A stretch of 64,000 nucleotides of DNA from Anseranas semipalmata (GCA_013399115.1 VXAA01005608.1:174212-238211), one strand, 5' to 3'. Shown: positions 10,201 to 22,829, numbered from the stretch's first letter. Notes: a model not told the origin generated them from the sequence alone. Program-made: numbers and translations.

Positions 10201-12420
10201 TCCTAGTTAATAACCTAAGACCCCTAGTGCAGAGCTTTACCCAAGGAAAGAATTTTGCTCACGTCTTTTGCTCCTCTTCTTTGGCTCCGGCCCCAGTACA
10301 GCACTGCTGACTATCTAGCTCCCATCATCTGACGTCTAGAGACAGGAAATCAGAGAGGCACCACAGTATTGGGAACGTAAGAGCTGCCAGCACAGGAACA
10401 AAGAGGCAGGAGATAAGATATCTCCTCTGTAACCTGCCATGACCACACTCAGTAAATCCATGTGGACGATCACCTCTGTGCCACAGAGAAGGAAAAGATC
10501 CTAAAAAAATCTTCTGAACGCTGAAAGAGGAATTGGGAAATTTTGTGCCATTTTCTTTCACGCTGCTAGCTCATTGAGGTCACTGAGTGCAAGGGAGGGA
10601 CGGTAGATGGACCACAGCTGTTCTGCATGGCATGCACCGCTGCACCGCAAAGCTACAGCATCGGAAAAACAACGAGAACTGTAACGACACTTAGAGTTTA
10701 ACAGAGCTGTTACTGATAGCCCTGCACCTTTGGCACCTGCCAGGGACGGCATAGGGCAGAAAGAACTACGGTGATCACCAGATGAAGCAGAGGAGGCCTA
10801 GGCATTCCATGTGTGTCTATGATAGAAAATAATTTTTTTTTTCCATTTGGGCAATTTGTTTGGATCACCTCACCAGCACCTATGAAGGCTACATAAGTCA
10901 CTTTTATGCATACACCACCTACTGCACCATCACACATGACCTGGCACAGCCCTTCACAGAACCAGAGCCATAGGATCCACCATGGGAGGTGCCCGGTCTG
11001 ACACACAGCCCAAAGCCCGGCCAGCACTGAATCCAGACCAGGCTGCAATTTATCTTCTGCCAATTGCACTGACTTTAAGAGACACTCCTTACCTCATCAG
11101 GACAAGGGTAGAACTGTGCTAATTTAAATCAATTATTTTCTAAAAAGACACTGAATCAGTATTGCTTGGGTCTAAGTAAGGGTGGCAGGGGTTTCTGTAA
11201 ACAGGCCATCTTGGCAACAGGAAATATTTCTCCTAGCATGAGAGCACTTAAAAGACTTCATAAAGTTATGCAGGAATTGTCTCTTACCCCTACACAGTCT
11301 ATATGAGTGAAGAATCCTTCAGACAATATAGTTTAGACCTGCTTCTTGAAAGGAATAAGCTACACCAGCATTTTTTTTTTAAATCATTTCATCTACCATC
11401 CAGTTTCTGCTGGCACAGCTGAATGTGTTAGGAGAGTGATTTACGCACAGCCCTCGCTGACGTACCAACATTTTCCAGTGCAGACTAAGCTGCAGTCATT
11501 AACTACAAGAAGTTTTGAGTACAACAAGTTTAAAGGAGCTCCCCAACCAGTTCAGAAATACATGTCAAGCAATTTTTAGATGTACAGCAAACAAGTCACA
11601 GATAATCTTCCTTTTACAACTGAGACTTGTCTTTCAAGAGGTTCAACGCTGTCATTGTGGTCAGTTTTGGAAAAGCACCTTGTGACATTTAAGGTTACCA
11701 AAAATTAACAGTGCTGGAGGAGTGAGGCAAAATTTTAGCAGTAAATCATATAGCCTTTTGATCTGAGGAATGCCAAGTCCATACATTTTACCCTTGAGTT
11801 TGCTTTAACACAGTGTGGATGTGATTAATATGAGCAGATTTGATACCCGAAGAACTCTCCAGGTAATATAAAAACACGTGTTTTCAGATGTGCAACTACT
11901 GTAACAGCTCTGCTTGTATCCCTTGCAATTTTCAAAACATAGTAGTTCAGAGCTGCAACTGTCCTATACATAGGATTCCTGAAACTGGAACACTACATTT
12001 TCTTAGGAAATAATTACATGTGCTTTTGTTATTTTCCTTACTCTGCTCTCACCGCTGATTCCAGAGGGTTTGTTTTCCCTTGCCCAAAATGACCCATTGC
12101 CGCTATCACAAGCTAAAATTACACATAGCTGGCACACACACTGAGAAATATGAACAATCATTTTTAATGTGATTTGCTTTTAAAGGCAAAACAGCATTTA
12201 CAAATCAGTTGACCTACTTCTACTAGAACTTACCATATTTAAACAAACAATCCAAAAAACCCTCTTCAGAAATGAAAAATCACCTCAGAAACTTAACCGT
12301 GGTAGAGAAAAAGGTGAGGATGCCATTACCTACTAAATTCCTTAGGGGAAAGAAAATTGGTAGCAGGAAATAAGATTAGCTATAATAAAAGGAAGAAAAG
12401 ATAGGAAAAGCTTTGGAAGA
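7271..12420. other. A/T-rich single-copy noncoding sequence
   Basis: About 5 kb holds no recognised exon, RNA gene or CR1. The only hint of a repeat is a weak MIR-like segment at 10150-10235 (listed). The longest frame is 119 codons (10710-11069, minus), cysteine- and tryptophan-rich and unlike any family I know. A polyT run occurs at 11371-11380. Confidence 0.6.
10150..10235 (+). mobile_element. Possible MIR-like SINE relic (weak)
   Basis: The segment around GACTTGGGTCAGTCATTCC resembles the MIR core phrase for 'gaccttgggcaagtcactt', preceded at the expected distance by a CCACCTTCAAATTGCTAG string that can be placed on the MIR 'gccacttactagctg' part. The match is short and gapped, so this is a low-confidence suggestion from memory of the MIR consensus. 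Confidence 0.28.
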
Positions 12421-13200
12421 TCTAGGTCATTAGGATATTTCCAAATTTTTTTAAAGCTAGGGCGCAACATTCCCAGGTTGAGAAAAACACGTTCCTTGCC
12501 CTCATGGCAAGCCCGCCACAGAGATGCCAGTGGCCAGATGTCTCCTCTTCCAGTTCTTCATGTCCCACACCTCCAAAACCAGAGGCTGACTCCTCTCCTG
12601 GAGAGCACAGCCCTCCCATGTAGATGTTGCCTACAAAACACGTCCCCGTGGGTACGAGTGGAACCATCTGTTTTAATAGCATCATTTATTTTCACCTATT
12701 TGTGCTACTGCTTTTTTTAAAAAAAACTTTCTCCTTGAGCAGGCCACGGAAAGCACCTCACCGGTTGGTTTCCCTTTTCGCTGCTGGCACGGCTCCTGGC
12801 CCCGCTGACGGGGCTGGCAAGATGCCCGTTGATTTCAGCGGGAAGAGGATCAGGCCCGGTCCTGCAGATGTTGCTCACGCAAGCACTCGGCTCCACCCTT
12901 CGTTTCTCACATTGCTCCCTATTCTGGTTTCCAGAAGCAGAGCCAAACCGGAGCTATGCAGCCCCGTTGCTACGTGCTGCCCCTCAAAGCCCCGTGCCAC
13001 CGCTCGGTCAGGCCTGGCAACTCACGGCGTGTCCCACCCTCGCCTGCCAGCGCCAGGCCCTTCGCACGTGGGCCCCAGCGGCGGCCGGCTGCCATTTTCT
13101 TGCTTTGTCATGGCCCGTGGCTGGCCTGGGCTGGGGGAAAGCCAGGAGCCAGGGAAGCCATCTCAAATACTGTGACATTTGCACTTTTTCTTAAAAGTCC
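12421..13200. other. GC-rich block with long chance-like open frames
   Basis: The sequence becomes GC- and CpG-rich from about 12480, most strongly at 12740-13130. Frames of 183 codons (12624-13175 plus) and 121 codons (12829-13194 plus) overlap in different phases. Both are rich in proline, alanine, glycine and serine, as read-through of GC-rich noncoding DNA tends to be. No domain is recognisable. A relic of an old amniote repeat appears at 12815-12900 (listed), which also argues against a coding exon here. Confidence 0.45.
12815..12900. repeat. Relic of an ancient amniote interspersed repeat
   Basis: The segment contains GTTGATTTCAGCGGGAAGAG, GATCAGGCCCGGTCCTGCAG and then TTGCTCACGCAAGCACT. 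These follow the order of a repeat phrase common in reptile genomes (roughly 'cattgacttcaatgggagcaggatcaggccc' joined to 'ggtcctgca...actcacgtgag'). I recall this phrase from turtle and crocodilian sequence but cannot name the family with certainty. Divergence is high, consistent with an old insertion. Confidence 0.35.
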
Positions 13201-13410
13201 CCAGTTCCTGGAGTCATGTTTCTTCTTGAGAAAGTTGGCTTTCATTTAAAAGCTAATCCTTCCAGGTTCCCGTAATGGCAGAGGACAGACTGAAAATCTG
13301 ACTGCAGAGTTTCCCAAGAGGAAATAAAAAGTCAGTAAACAAATAAAAAGAACTGGAAGTTTTTGTTGATGTCATTTGTTGATTTTTCCTAACATCACTA
13401 TTTTAAGCAA

Positions 13411-13435
13411 TTCTCTCTCTCTCTCTTTTTTTTTT
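13411..13435. repeat. (TC)n microsatellite followed by a T run
   Basis: Seven TC units run directly into about ten thymines and then AAGG. The tract has the look of a polypyrimidine/acceptor sequence, but no exon is recognised downstream. Confidence 0.9.
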
Positions 13436-13439
13436 AAGG

Positions 13440-13970
13440 CTTGGCAGATGATTTTTGCGTGCTTCAGATTGGCAATTTGTTCTGAGCTAAATTCTGATTC
13501 AGATTGCCATCAATGAAGATTAAAAAAAAATGTTTCTTCAATTGTTTGTCAGCATTATCCCATACTCATTAATTGCATTTTTATATCTATTCTTTTATAG
13601 TAATATTTAAAACCTCTCTCTTGGACTAGATACAAACTTGGGAAACAAAGCCTGTTCCCATCTAGAAAACCCTCAAGGCAACTAAGAGACTTGGAGCTCA
13701 TTTTATGCTTATGAAGCTGGTGCAGGAATTGTAAATATATACCTATGAGACACTCGAGATTGGAGAAGAAAAGCTGACTGCTGCCCTTTGCAATTGGACA
13801 TTTTACAAATAAGTATGTAATTGGGCTCTAGTTGCTGACCTGTGTAATGTGCACTATTTCAGTATTTCCGACTCAAATGAAATGATGCTCATTAGAAAAC
13901 TGTTCAACTTGCACTATTCCAAAGCTTAAAACCACTCTTCCATAAGCAGAACTGAAATAGAAAGCAAGGA
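13440..13970. other. Candidate conserved noncoding block with homeodomain-type sites
   Basis: This repeat-free A/T-rich block carries many TAAT-type cores, including TCATTAATTGCA at 13567-13578 and AATTGG-type strings near 13792 and 13820. Near-inverted elements GATTGGCAAT (13468-13477) and ATTGCCATC (13503-13511) also occur. Texture of this kind is typical of deeply conserved enhancers near developmental genes. No open frame of note is present. Conservation is inferred, not measured. Confidence 0.2.
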
Positions 13971-13980
13971 TATATTTTTA

Positions 13981-14021
13981 TGTATATACACACACACTTA
14001 AAAAAAAAAAAAAAAAAAAAA
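13981..14021. repeat. (TA/CA)n microsatellite with 22-base A run
   Basis: TGTATATACACACACACT is followed by an uninterrupted run of 22 adenines (14000-14021). No LINE or SINE body precedes it on the plus strand. Confidence 0.92.
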
Positions 14022-17000
14022 GCTTTTTGTCTTTAGTAGAACAAGATATGCTGCTTGGACAACTGCAGATGTTTAAGAAGAAGCCCTGACAATACTTAAA
14101 GAAAAGGAAAGAAAGAACAGAATTGTGTTTGCTTAACGTCTACGTATTTTATGCATGTGTGTGCAAGAGCCTGCATTAGCTGTAACCCTCCCTTTGCACT
14201 GTTGATTAAAGAAGTAACAGAGAAAAGAATGAGACTTTCAGTGCAGCTGGGTCAGCTCGTACCACGGGACTCCTATCTGGCACGGGCACGGCCCAGCTGT
14301 GCCGAGTATCTTATGCCAATGTCATGACCCAGCTACTACAGACCGGGGCTATTGCACAGTGGTAGCAAGCTCTAGCAACAGGCTGCTGTGGCTGTAAATA
14401 TGTAACCCTGTCTTGTCCCCGGCCACCTGGAGCAGTGCCTGAATGAGAAAAGTCCCTGCGCTCAGACTGGCACTGACGAAGACGTCGATGCATCCCGGGT
14501 CTCATGAGCCTGCACGCTTCAGCTGCTTACAATAACCTTCCTCAGAAAGCAGCATCAGATGAGCTGGACTGTCTGTGCCTGGCTCACTTGGACGGAAACC
14601 CTTCCCGCAGCCCCAGAACGAAACCCCGTGTGTTTCCCCTTGCTTACCCAGCCCCCGGCAGCCATCCTTCTACACCAGCCAACATCAGAAAACGAGCTGC
14701 TACAGAGAAATGCTTGCAAGGAGCTATTTCAAACAACTTTTTAAATGGCGTTTTGAGTCTGGGCTCCCTAAAAACACACGCATGAGGGTCTCTGGACTGA
14801 CCTCTAATGAATTATACCACCATCCCAAAAGGAAAATGCTATTTATTTAAATTCTTTTATGCCAGAATTGAGGGGCAGGAGGTTGCAGAAAAGATTTCCA
14901 GCAGCAAGGAATTATAAACAAAACAAAACATTGCAGCAAGCTCTGAGACAACTTAAATATGATACATTTGACTCCAGGTCTAGCCCTGCCAGCCAAATAG
15001 GAAAAATACAAGTTATGTTGGGAAAGTCAGGCTTGGAAACCTAGGCTGGAGTGCTCTCCTCACCCCTCCCAGCTTTGTGTTTATTTTGCGGTAGCTCTAT
15101 GAATTTTAGGGGAAAATTAGCAAGCTGGCATCCGCAAAACTTTATGAGAAAAATAGAGATGACTAAATAAAATGTATTTGGTTTTGGTGCGTGGACTAAT
15201 GAGCAAGATTCAAGGACCTACTTCTGAGAAAAATAATGGCAATACGCTACCTGGTGACTGAAGAAACAGCAAGAGAGGCTGGGGGAGCTGCCACTGCCAT
15301 GAAAATAATAAGCTGTTCCAGGCAGCGTGCCTCCGCTCGGGGAAGAGATGGGACGAGATAAAAGCCCCAGGAGAACACACCGCTATCAGGACTGACTCCA
15401 AGTTTCTACACCTGCAAAACATTCTCATGTGTTCCATGCAAAGCCTGGGCTTTTACCTAGGATCTTAATACAGACCAAACAACACCAAGAATAAGTCGTG
15501 TAGAAATTTAAAATTAGCAAGTCCTTTTTGTCTCAAAACTCTCCCCAAAAGACTTCAGATCTCACTTAAGCATAGAAGATGAAGGTAAGACCCCAAATTA
15601 AAATATTTCTCAATAGTAAAACTATCATTTGGGGGCAAAACAATGACAATTGATTCTTCCAGAAAATACCTGTCCCCTTTTAAAATGATAACAAAAAGTA
15701 CCTGTTCAGGGTATACACACACCCAGAAGACTGATGTGTTTACAATGCAAAATGTAATATATCAGCCTGTGCTGAGAAGTCAGGAACTGTCAATTGACCT
15801 CCCCATGACTGTATAAGAAGCACTTCTTCCCAAAGGTAGACTTCAAAGAACTTTTGAGTAGTAAATGTAAGTCTTTTGTTGCTCGTTTTTTTTTTGTTTG
15901 TTTTTGTTTTGTTTTGTGTTTTTGCTATGATGATTTAGTATGATGCAGAAAGATCTGAATAATCATTTCCTGGTTTGTTCTTGAATTTTAAACTTAATGA
16001 GAACAGAAAAATCACATCAGTCATTTTTTCCATTCCCACAGAGGAATTTTTTCGTGGGGGCCTCTGGAAAATTCTTACATTTCACCAAGTGTAGCCTTTC
16101 AACCAAACGTTCCCTAGGATTAAGCTAGTTTCACAACAACACAGAGAAAATTTTGCATTGAATGCCAATGCTTCCTTCTCTAGACTGCTCAGCTTTCAGT
16201 AGGTTCAAGTAGAAACCACTCTTGAGGACCTGAGGAACTGCAGAACCCTGCAGTACTGCAAAAAACAGTAAAAACCCCCAACCTAAGAAGTAACAAGACC
16301 CTTCCAGCTCTCCCCCCATTCTCTTTTTCTCCTTTTACATGTGTATTTTTCAATCATTCAGACTTTTCTATGCAGAGAAATCTGATAGTGTGTTCTCCCA
16401 CACTTTCCGTATCTTTCAGAAGTTTATTTTTTGCTGTAGATGTTTTTCTTGGAATATGTATGCAGCTAAGGACAGGAGGACTCTTACATCCATTTTCTCA
16501 CATGGAAAATTGGACTCCAATTCTGATTTCTCCCACAGTGGTTGAAGTAACAATGGAGTTATTCTGGTGGAAACTTAAGAGAAGAAAAAAGAATTAGGCT
16601 ATTGCCTCACTACAGAAATAGATCAGTGATGTATGTTTATGCAGTGACATTTTTCGAACATGCACTAATAAGAATACTTAGCTTGAATATTTCACAAATT
16701 CCTTAAGATCCTGGATACTTCTTCCTGGGACTAGCTCTTCATTAAATTTAATGACTCCTTACACCAGAAGAATGTCAATACCACCTGCTAGCTTTAGTGC
16801 AAGCTACCTGGGTAAATGTACAATGTGGTAAAGTATGAATCTGGACCTGGTCAAAAAAAAAAAAAAGTTACCGCAGACTTCTGACATTTAGTGGGATTGT
16901 GAATATTTTCTTGAACATACTTACACACACAAAGGAAAACAAACAAACAAACAAGAACTGTTTGAAGACAAATTCCTGTCTACAGTCCTCCCCACCCACC

Positions 17001-17675
17001 CAGCCAGCAAATGTGATTTACCAGAAGGAGTTCACAATGCTGCACTGGCTGAGAAAGTACACTGAGAACTTCACAGCAAGCCCAAAATAGCCTGAAAAGA
17101 GGAAATGGGTGGGGGTGAGGTTCTTTCTTCTGCTCACAAAGAGCTTCACCAGCCGATATAGATCAAGCAAAAACAGTCCTGACATGCAGAGCAGCACTTG
17201 GTGACAGTCCTCCCCTCTTTTCCCAGTCTGGTCTATTTTAAGTTCACATCACAGGCAACTTGGCAGCTACATGTTTCCGAAAGTTGCCCCTGCCACTTCC
17301 ACAAGTTCAAAGCGTTTGTAAGGGCACAGCTCACAGCACAGAAAATGTTGAGGGGACAGAAAAGGCGCTGTCAGGCTACTGAAGGCAAGTTGTCCAAAAA
17401 AAGAACCCAATCTACTTGATCATTAAGTGAAGCCGAAAACATGCTCAGTTTTCAGCACCGTATTACTGTTTTTCAAATAAATGCAACATTTCCATTAGCC
17501 ACCCAAGAGCTGATAGTATGAGTGATAGACACTGTGTGTCTGCTCAAAGAAAGAAAGAAGTGCTCATCCAGAGATTCAGCTGTGTGGGCTGTACCTTGGT
17601 AATTTTGTCAGACTCTCTCACCTTCTTAACGTTTTTCCAGAAAAAAATAACATTTTCAATTACAAATAAAAAAAG
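14022..17675. other. Single-copy noncoding sequence
   Basis: I see no recognised exon or dispersed repeat. Low-complexity items are a T/G-rich run (15886-15923, listed), fourteen adenines at 16853-16866 and an (AAAC)n tract at 16936-16954. Open frames of 60-93 codons at 14504-14850 lie in a slightly GC-richer patch and overlap in all three plus phases, which argues against coding. Confidence 0.6.
15886..15923. repeat. T-rich (GTTTT)n low-complexity run
   Basis: A ten-base T run is followed by GTTTG/GTTTT units. On the minus strand it would read as an A-rich AAAAC tract, but no element body adjoins it. Confidence 0.88.
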
Positions 17676-17712
17676 GTGTGTGTGTGTGTATGTTTGTGTA
17701 TGCATGCAGATG
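17676..17712. repeat. (GT)n microsatellite, imperfect
   Basis: Uninterrupted GT units at 17676-17688 are followed by degenerate TATGTTTGTGTATGCATGCA. Such a tract is likely to vary in length between individuals. Confidence 0.92.
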
Positions 17713-17794
17713 CAGAACCAGGAACACAGAACATGGTGATTACACATGAAACCTTGACTGATTTCCATTAAGTATGGAAGTAATGTAATGGTAA

Positions 17795-17820
17795 TGTTTC
17801 CCATTAAGAAATGGGAAACA
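17795..17820. repeat. Exact 11-base inverted repeat with 4-base loop
   Basis: TGTTTCCCATT (17795-17805) and its exact reverse complement AATGGGAAACA (17810-17820) flank AAGA. Transcribed on either strand this gives an 11-base-pair stem with a tetraloop. The stem is too short for a microRNA precursor. Alternatively the arms could be paired binding sites, each containing TTTCCC/GGGAAA as seen in NF-kB- or STAT-like half-sites. Confidence 0.9.
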
Positions 17821-20800
17821 AGAGCATTCTCATCCCCAAAAGTCAATTTTTAAGATATCTGTAAATAATTGAAAATCCAGGTCCTCAAGTTCAGCCTGTA
17901 CATTAACGCAATTATTGGAACACCATAAATCTGGAGTGGCAATCTAAAGCTATTCAAAAAAAGAGAGATAAAAGTTGTCCACAAAGAAAGAGAAGTTGCA
18001 AGCCCTTGCCTCTTTATGATGTGCAAAATGATGTGAAAGCTTTCAGGGAATTTCACATGGTTGGCGTTTCATTTTTTAGTGACATCTGCTTCAAAATGGA
18101 AGGACAGCAGAGGAAAGGTGTATTACATCTCCTCTTGCAAAGCAGCCCAAGAGCTCACCACTTCCATGCTGAACATCACAGCCCCCTCACGCGAAGGCTC
18201 TCTATTCAGCTTCCACACAAAGTTAGACAGATTAGCTTAAATTGCTGTAAACAACTCCTATTTGCTGTACTCAAGACCTTTATTCCAACAGCTGGCTGCT
18301 CTATATTCTTAAACTGTACCTGAGTCACCTTCGTGTGTTATCCTCAGCGCTCTGGGAAACTTGGGGTTTAGTAAACAGGTTAAGCAAATGAAAAGATTAG
18401 TCAGGATTGTGTTTCAGATGGATGCGAGATGAGATTACACCGAAAGCAAGTATATTAACAAAATTAAGAAGAAAGGTTTCCAGAATCTTGGCACAATCTA
18501 AATGGCCCACACTACACAAAAAGAAACCATCCTCAGGTTTTGGGCTTGAGTCTTTCTGACCCTGTCATTGAAGACCATTACCAATACTACCAACATAATA
18601 AGAAAATTGTGTTCTTTGGTTGCTATACAGGCTGGATGACATGGGCATTATGGGTTCCCTATAGCTGAAAGTAATGAAATTGGAAGGGACAGAGATTAAG
18701 AAGGCAATTAGACAAAAATACTAGCTATGGAAGACAGAACAGCACAGTTATGCTTGCATTTACTCCTCACCATGTGTTAATGCGTATCTCTACACCAAAT
18801 GGCATGAAATTCAATATACTTAAGTACTCTGTTCACTACACAAAAGAACTTACACGAGTTAAAGCAAGCTCTATTAAGAATGAACACTGACATTTAAGAA
18901 AGGCTTAAGATAACATTTCTTCATTGATTTTTGCCCTCCCCTTCTCAGACAAACATTTTAGTGACACAAGCCATCACCAGTTTGAACCCAAACCTTACCA
19001 GGGACAAAAACACTACGGCAATGGATAGAATATCTACAGAGGCTTGGAAGCAATCCAGTCTGTTCTGCTCTTCTGTGCACTTCTGTCACAAATCCATCCA
19101 ACCCTCATGTATCCATCTGCCACTGGTGAGATATGTTATGTTAGATACAGCTCTGTGAAAGCATTTTATAGAGAATGGCAGAAAAATTCGGTACAAGAAC
19201 TTCTTATGTCCTAAACACAATTCTTCACATGAACTGGCTTTACGGATCTTAGTTTCTCTGTGCTATATGGTGCTTCAGCATAAACGTGTTCAGGTTCTAG
19301 CGAGTACACCATCACCCAGTATTAGAGGCTTTTCTGTCAGCTTGGACTTTTAACAAATCAGTATCCTCCAAAACGAGAAGGAGAAAGGCAAGGATAAAAA
19401 GTTTTTCCCCCTAAAAATTACTTCTTCTGAATAACAGTGAAAACAGCTCGGATATAAATATGATCAAGCAGAACAGAAACTTGCAAAGTTTCCAGACTGA
19501 GGAACTGCAAACCAACAGAAAATGTCTGGTGCCAGTACCCCCAGTAACCCCAGCCCTCCAACAGTCCCCTGCGCAGCGGGGACGCACTCCCCCAGCCGCG
19601 CGGTAGGGTTGTTATTGCAATACCTCTGTACGTATGCAGAACCCCACAGGCACGCACAGAGCTGAAGAACTTTTTCCGATTCAATGGCATCAAAGCAAGG
19701 CGGCCCCCACGCTGGGCACGAAGAAGCACAGCACCCACGAGTCCCGGCTCGAACCGCAGCGCTGTGGTGCCACACGCAGCCCACGCGCATCAGGAGACCA
19801 CGAATAATTTAGTTTCAGTGGCCATAAAAGGCAAAGGGTGATTAGAGGAAGAGGCACAGAGCAATGAACCCAGGGTCCTGGACGCTAGCTGAAGGCAAGC
19901 GGCAAAGCTGTCTCGTTCGAAAATCTCACCTCAGTAATCTCTCTGGAGGTTACATGAACACACGCAATCAGAAGAAGTTAAGAATTGTTGAAACCCTCCC
20001 CTTCCCTTTAAAAAAGGAAAAGAAAAGCAGGTTTAAAATATTGCTCTAGTTTTTAGTAACAATTAAAAGTCAACACTTAAATCTCTCCTGGAAGTCAAAA
20101 AAGTGCCCCTTCACAGTGAAATTCTCACAGGAATGACACTGACTCTGTATTACTAGCTTCTACTGTGTCTCTAACCTTTTGAGCCTCTCAGCTAGCTCGA
20201 GGCATGCTCAGAGCCATGTACCCTATCAGTCTAGTGTTCACATATGTTCACTTCAAAAAAAAAAAAGAAAAGACAATTTTTCTATGGTACAAAGTTGCTT
20301 TGCAAAGATGCTGATCACTCTGTTTCCTGTTGACTACTCAGGAAACAGTGGATCCTCATCATTCTGGAAACTAGGCCACAGAGGTCTTCAAGTTGAGCTT
20401 ATTCTCACTGAGATGACATCTTGGGCACGGTTACACAGTCAGTCTTCCAAAGCCAAACAACAGATCAAGCAAAGAGCTGCTCACAACTTTACAGCGCGAG
20501 GTACTCTGTCTACGCAAAATTAAAGGGAAAAGATTCTAAAAATCTAGCTAATCTAAATGTATTAGAGGTCACATTTTAAAATGTAGCCTATTTTCCTAAC
20601 AGATACAAGTCTGGATGAGGCTAAGGATGTATTCGGAAGCTTCTCCAACTGCTTTCAGCTGGAAAGGGTTTATCAAGAAGAAAATAGGCGCTGTGATAAA
20701 TGATGAGGAAATCAGCGCTCATCCCACCAGCTCAGCCCCAGCATACGTAGTGGCAGGAGCTGCCGAGGTGGCTGTTAGCCTGGAGAAGCACCTGGGGCAC

Positions 20801-22829
20801 CACGGCAAGCTACAGAAGGGGAGGGCAGGTCCTGGAGGACACGTGCGTGAGCAGAACCAGCTCTTGGATGGGATGGGAACGCACCACAGGCAATGAGTTG
20901 AGCAGGGACGCGCCTTGCCGGTCAGAGACCGAAATGCTGAAACACAAGTCAGTGAGAAAGGAAGAGCAAAAAAAATATGTCAAGCTAAGTCAGATATGAC
21001 TGATATTTTGCGTATGTGACGTCTGTCCTTTCCTCTTTTGTCTCACCTATTTAGATTACAAGATGTCAGTCTTCTACTCAAGAAAAACGCTTGGTGATGT
21101 TGGACCCTCCTTAGTGCCACCATCCTTGGCGGGGTTTAGGCTTTTTGCTGGTGCCCCAGGAGCAGAAGAAGCGGGCAGCAGGGCTGCACAGCCACTTCTT
21201 GTTCCCTTCCCTGTCGGTGACACCTGCTGGGGAGCAGGGGGCGAAGGCAGGAGAGGCTCCGGGAAGCCCCAGCACCCGGCCCCGGCCGCCTTTCATTGAG
21301 GTTTCTTTTTCTGGAACATTACAGCCAGCCTTGAATAGAAGAGAGTTGTAGGAAAGGAAAACAAAACTTGGTGACAGTTGTTAAGGGAGTGACAACAGTG
21401 CAATCAACAGATGGGTTCGTGTGCAGGGAAGTTTGATTCAGCTGATTTTTATAGCCGCCTTATTATGTCAGCAATCGGCGTTAGCCACGGCGTACTGAAA
21501 TAGCCGCGTCCTTCGACCACGCAGCCACCGCAGGCCTGCAGCTAATGGTTATTTTGGAATAACCGCAGCAAGACAAAACTTGAATCAGGAGAGAATAACT
21601 GATTTACAACCACTTTAAGGTCAACTTGCTTTGCTGCAAAAGGGCAAAAAGGTTTTTCAGTGTGAATGGGAATCAGGCCTGACATTTCAAAAGAGGGAAC
21701 CCAGCCCCACTGCCAAAACCCATGCGGTGTTTGCTTCCCCTGCACCCCCCAGCATGCACGAGGAGGCCCGGCTTGCCTCAGCTCACGCTCCCATGCCATG
21801 CCAAAGAAGACATGGAATCCAAAAATCCCCCAAATTAATGTGAACTACAGCAAACGCCTCCACAATCCAACTTGTGCTCCAACCAAGCAGTAACAATAAT
21901 CTCTTACACTGCTGTGACGAGGCCCTGAGTCAGGTTATATTTACTCATTTTTCTTGTTAAAAAGGAAAAAGAAAATAATTAGGAACATCTATTAAGTTTT
22001 TAAAAGAGCAGAAGTTTGGGTACCTTTAAAAAAGAACAGTGTTTCCATGCAAATATAAACTTATCATAAGCTTCCTGAGGCACACGCAGCATAAAGGCCG
22101 TATCGCTGCAGAGAAGGTATCTGCTTTCAAGGGGATTTGCATTCTCATCAAATGCTGGACCAGGTCCAGACCAGCCAGAGGATAACCACCCTCCAGCCTC
22201 CCTGCAGAGACTTACAGAGACGAGACTGAAGCAGTATCATTTCTGACAGAAATCAAATCCTGGCTACTGCACTGCTGGGAACACTACAGACGAGAAGGAA
22301 AAAAAAAATATAGGGAGGAACTGGAATTAAAACAATTCTGTGGAGCTCATTTAGATAATACTTTGTCAAAGGACCCAATATGGGAACACGTTATGTATTT
22401 AGTAAATGCATGCAAACAAGAAGTATCTGCTAACATAAAATATAACTTTAACAAACAAGAAAGTACAAATGTTAAAGCTGACCAGTTAGAAAACCAGCTC
22501 AGTTACATGCCCAGGTTAACCAAGCTAAATAATGTCTACTTGAAGCATACACAAAGCCATGGAGAGCATTCAAAGAATACAATTTGTTCAATTGGTTCAC
22601 ATTTCAGCACTAGCATCTCAGAAGAGAGGATAATACCTAGCAATATGCCTCAAAAGATTCAAAAACAAGTGACCTTAATGGAAGCTTATGAACATTAGGA
22701 GACGGCATTACAGGCGGTGGGTATATATTCAGTACTTGCTTCTTGATGTAATGGACCTCTGGATATATATAGGAATCCCAGCACAGACCAATGGACTGCT
22801 TCTTGGTATTCTCTGCATTGCCATACCCA
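17821..22829. other. Single-copy noncoding sequence with small GC-rich patches
   Basis: No exon, RNA gene or dispersed repeat is recognised. Small CpG-bearing patches occur at about 19540-19790 and 21100-21300. Open frames there (106-114 codons at most) overlap on opposite strands and have no recognisable features. The interval 22363-22698 (plus) is open for 111 codons in A/T-rich sequence, beginning MSKDPIWEHVMYLVN. It too has no family resemblance I can name. A candidate regulatory block at 21360-21570 is listed separately. Confidence 0.55.
21360..21570. other. Candidate conserved noncoding block
   Basis: This repeat-free block has CpG sites scattered among A/T-rich motifs. It contains ATGTCAGCAAT (a MAF-type TGTCAGCA half-site, 21466-21473) and AACCGCA at 21561-21567, which matches the RUNX core. 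GCCGCC/GCCGCG elements flank TTATAG- and TAATGG-type strings. It has no open frame of note. Regulatory function is inferred from motif texture only. Confidence 0.2.

Noticed and set aside
12624..13175. 183-codon frame as a possible gene
   Set aside because: It lies in GC-rich DNA with overlapping frames in other phases, has a proline/alanine/glycine-rich composition and spans an old repeat relic.
13981..14021. Poly-A tail of a processed pseudogene
   Set aside because: No gene-like or retroposon sequence lies directly upstream, and the run follows a microsatellite.
19802..19890. MIR-like string GAGGCACAGAGCAATGAACC
   Set aside because: Only a few short words match MIR and their spacing is wrong.
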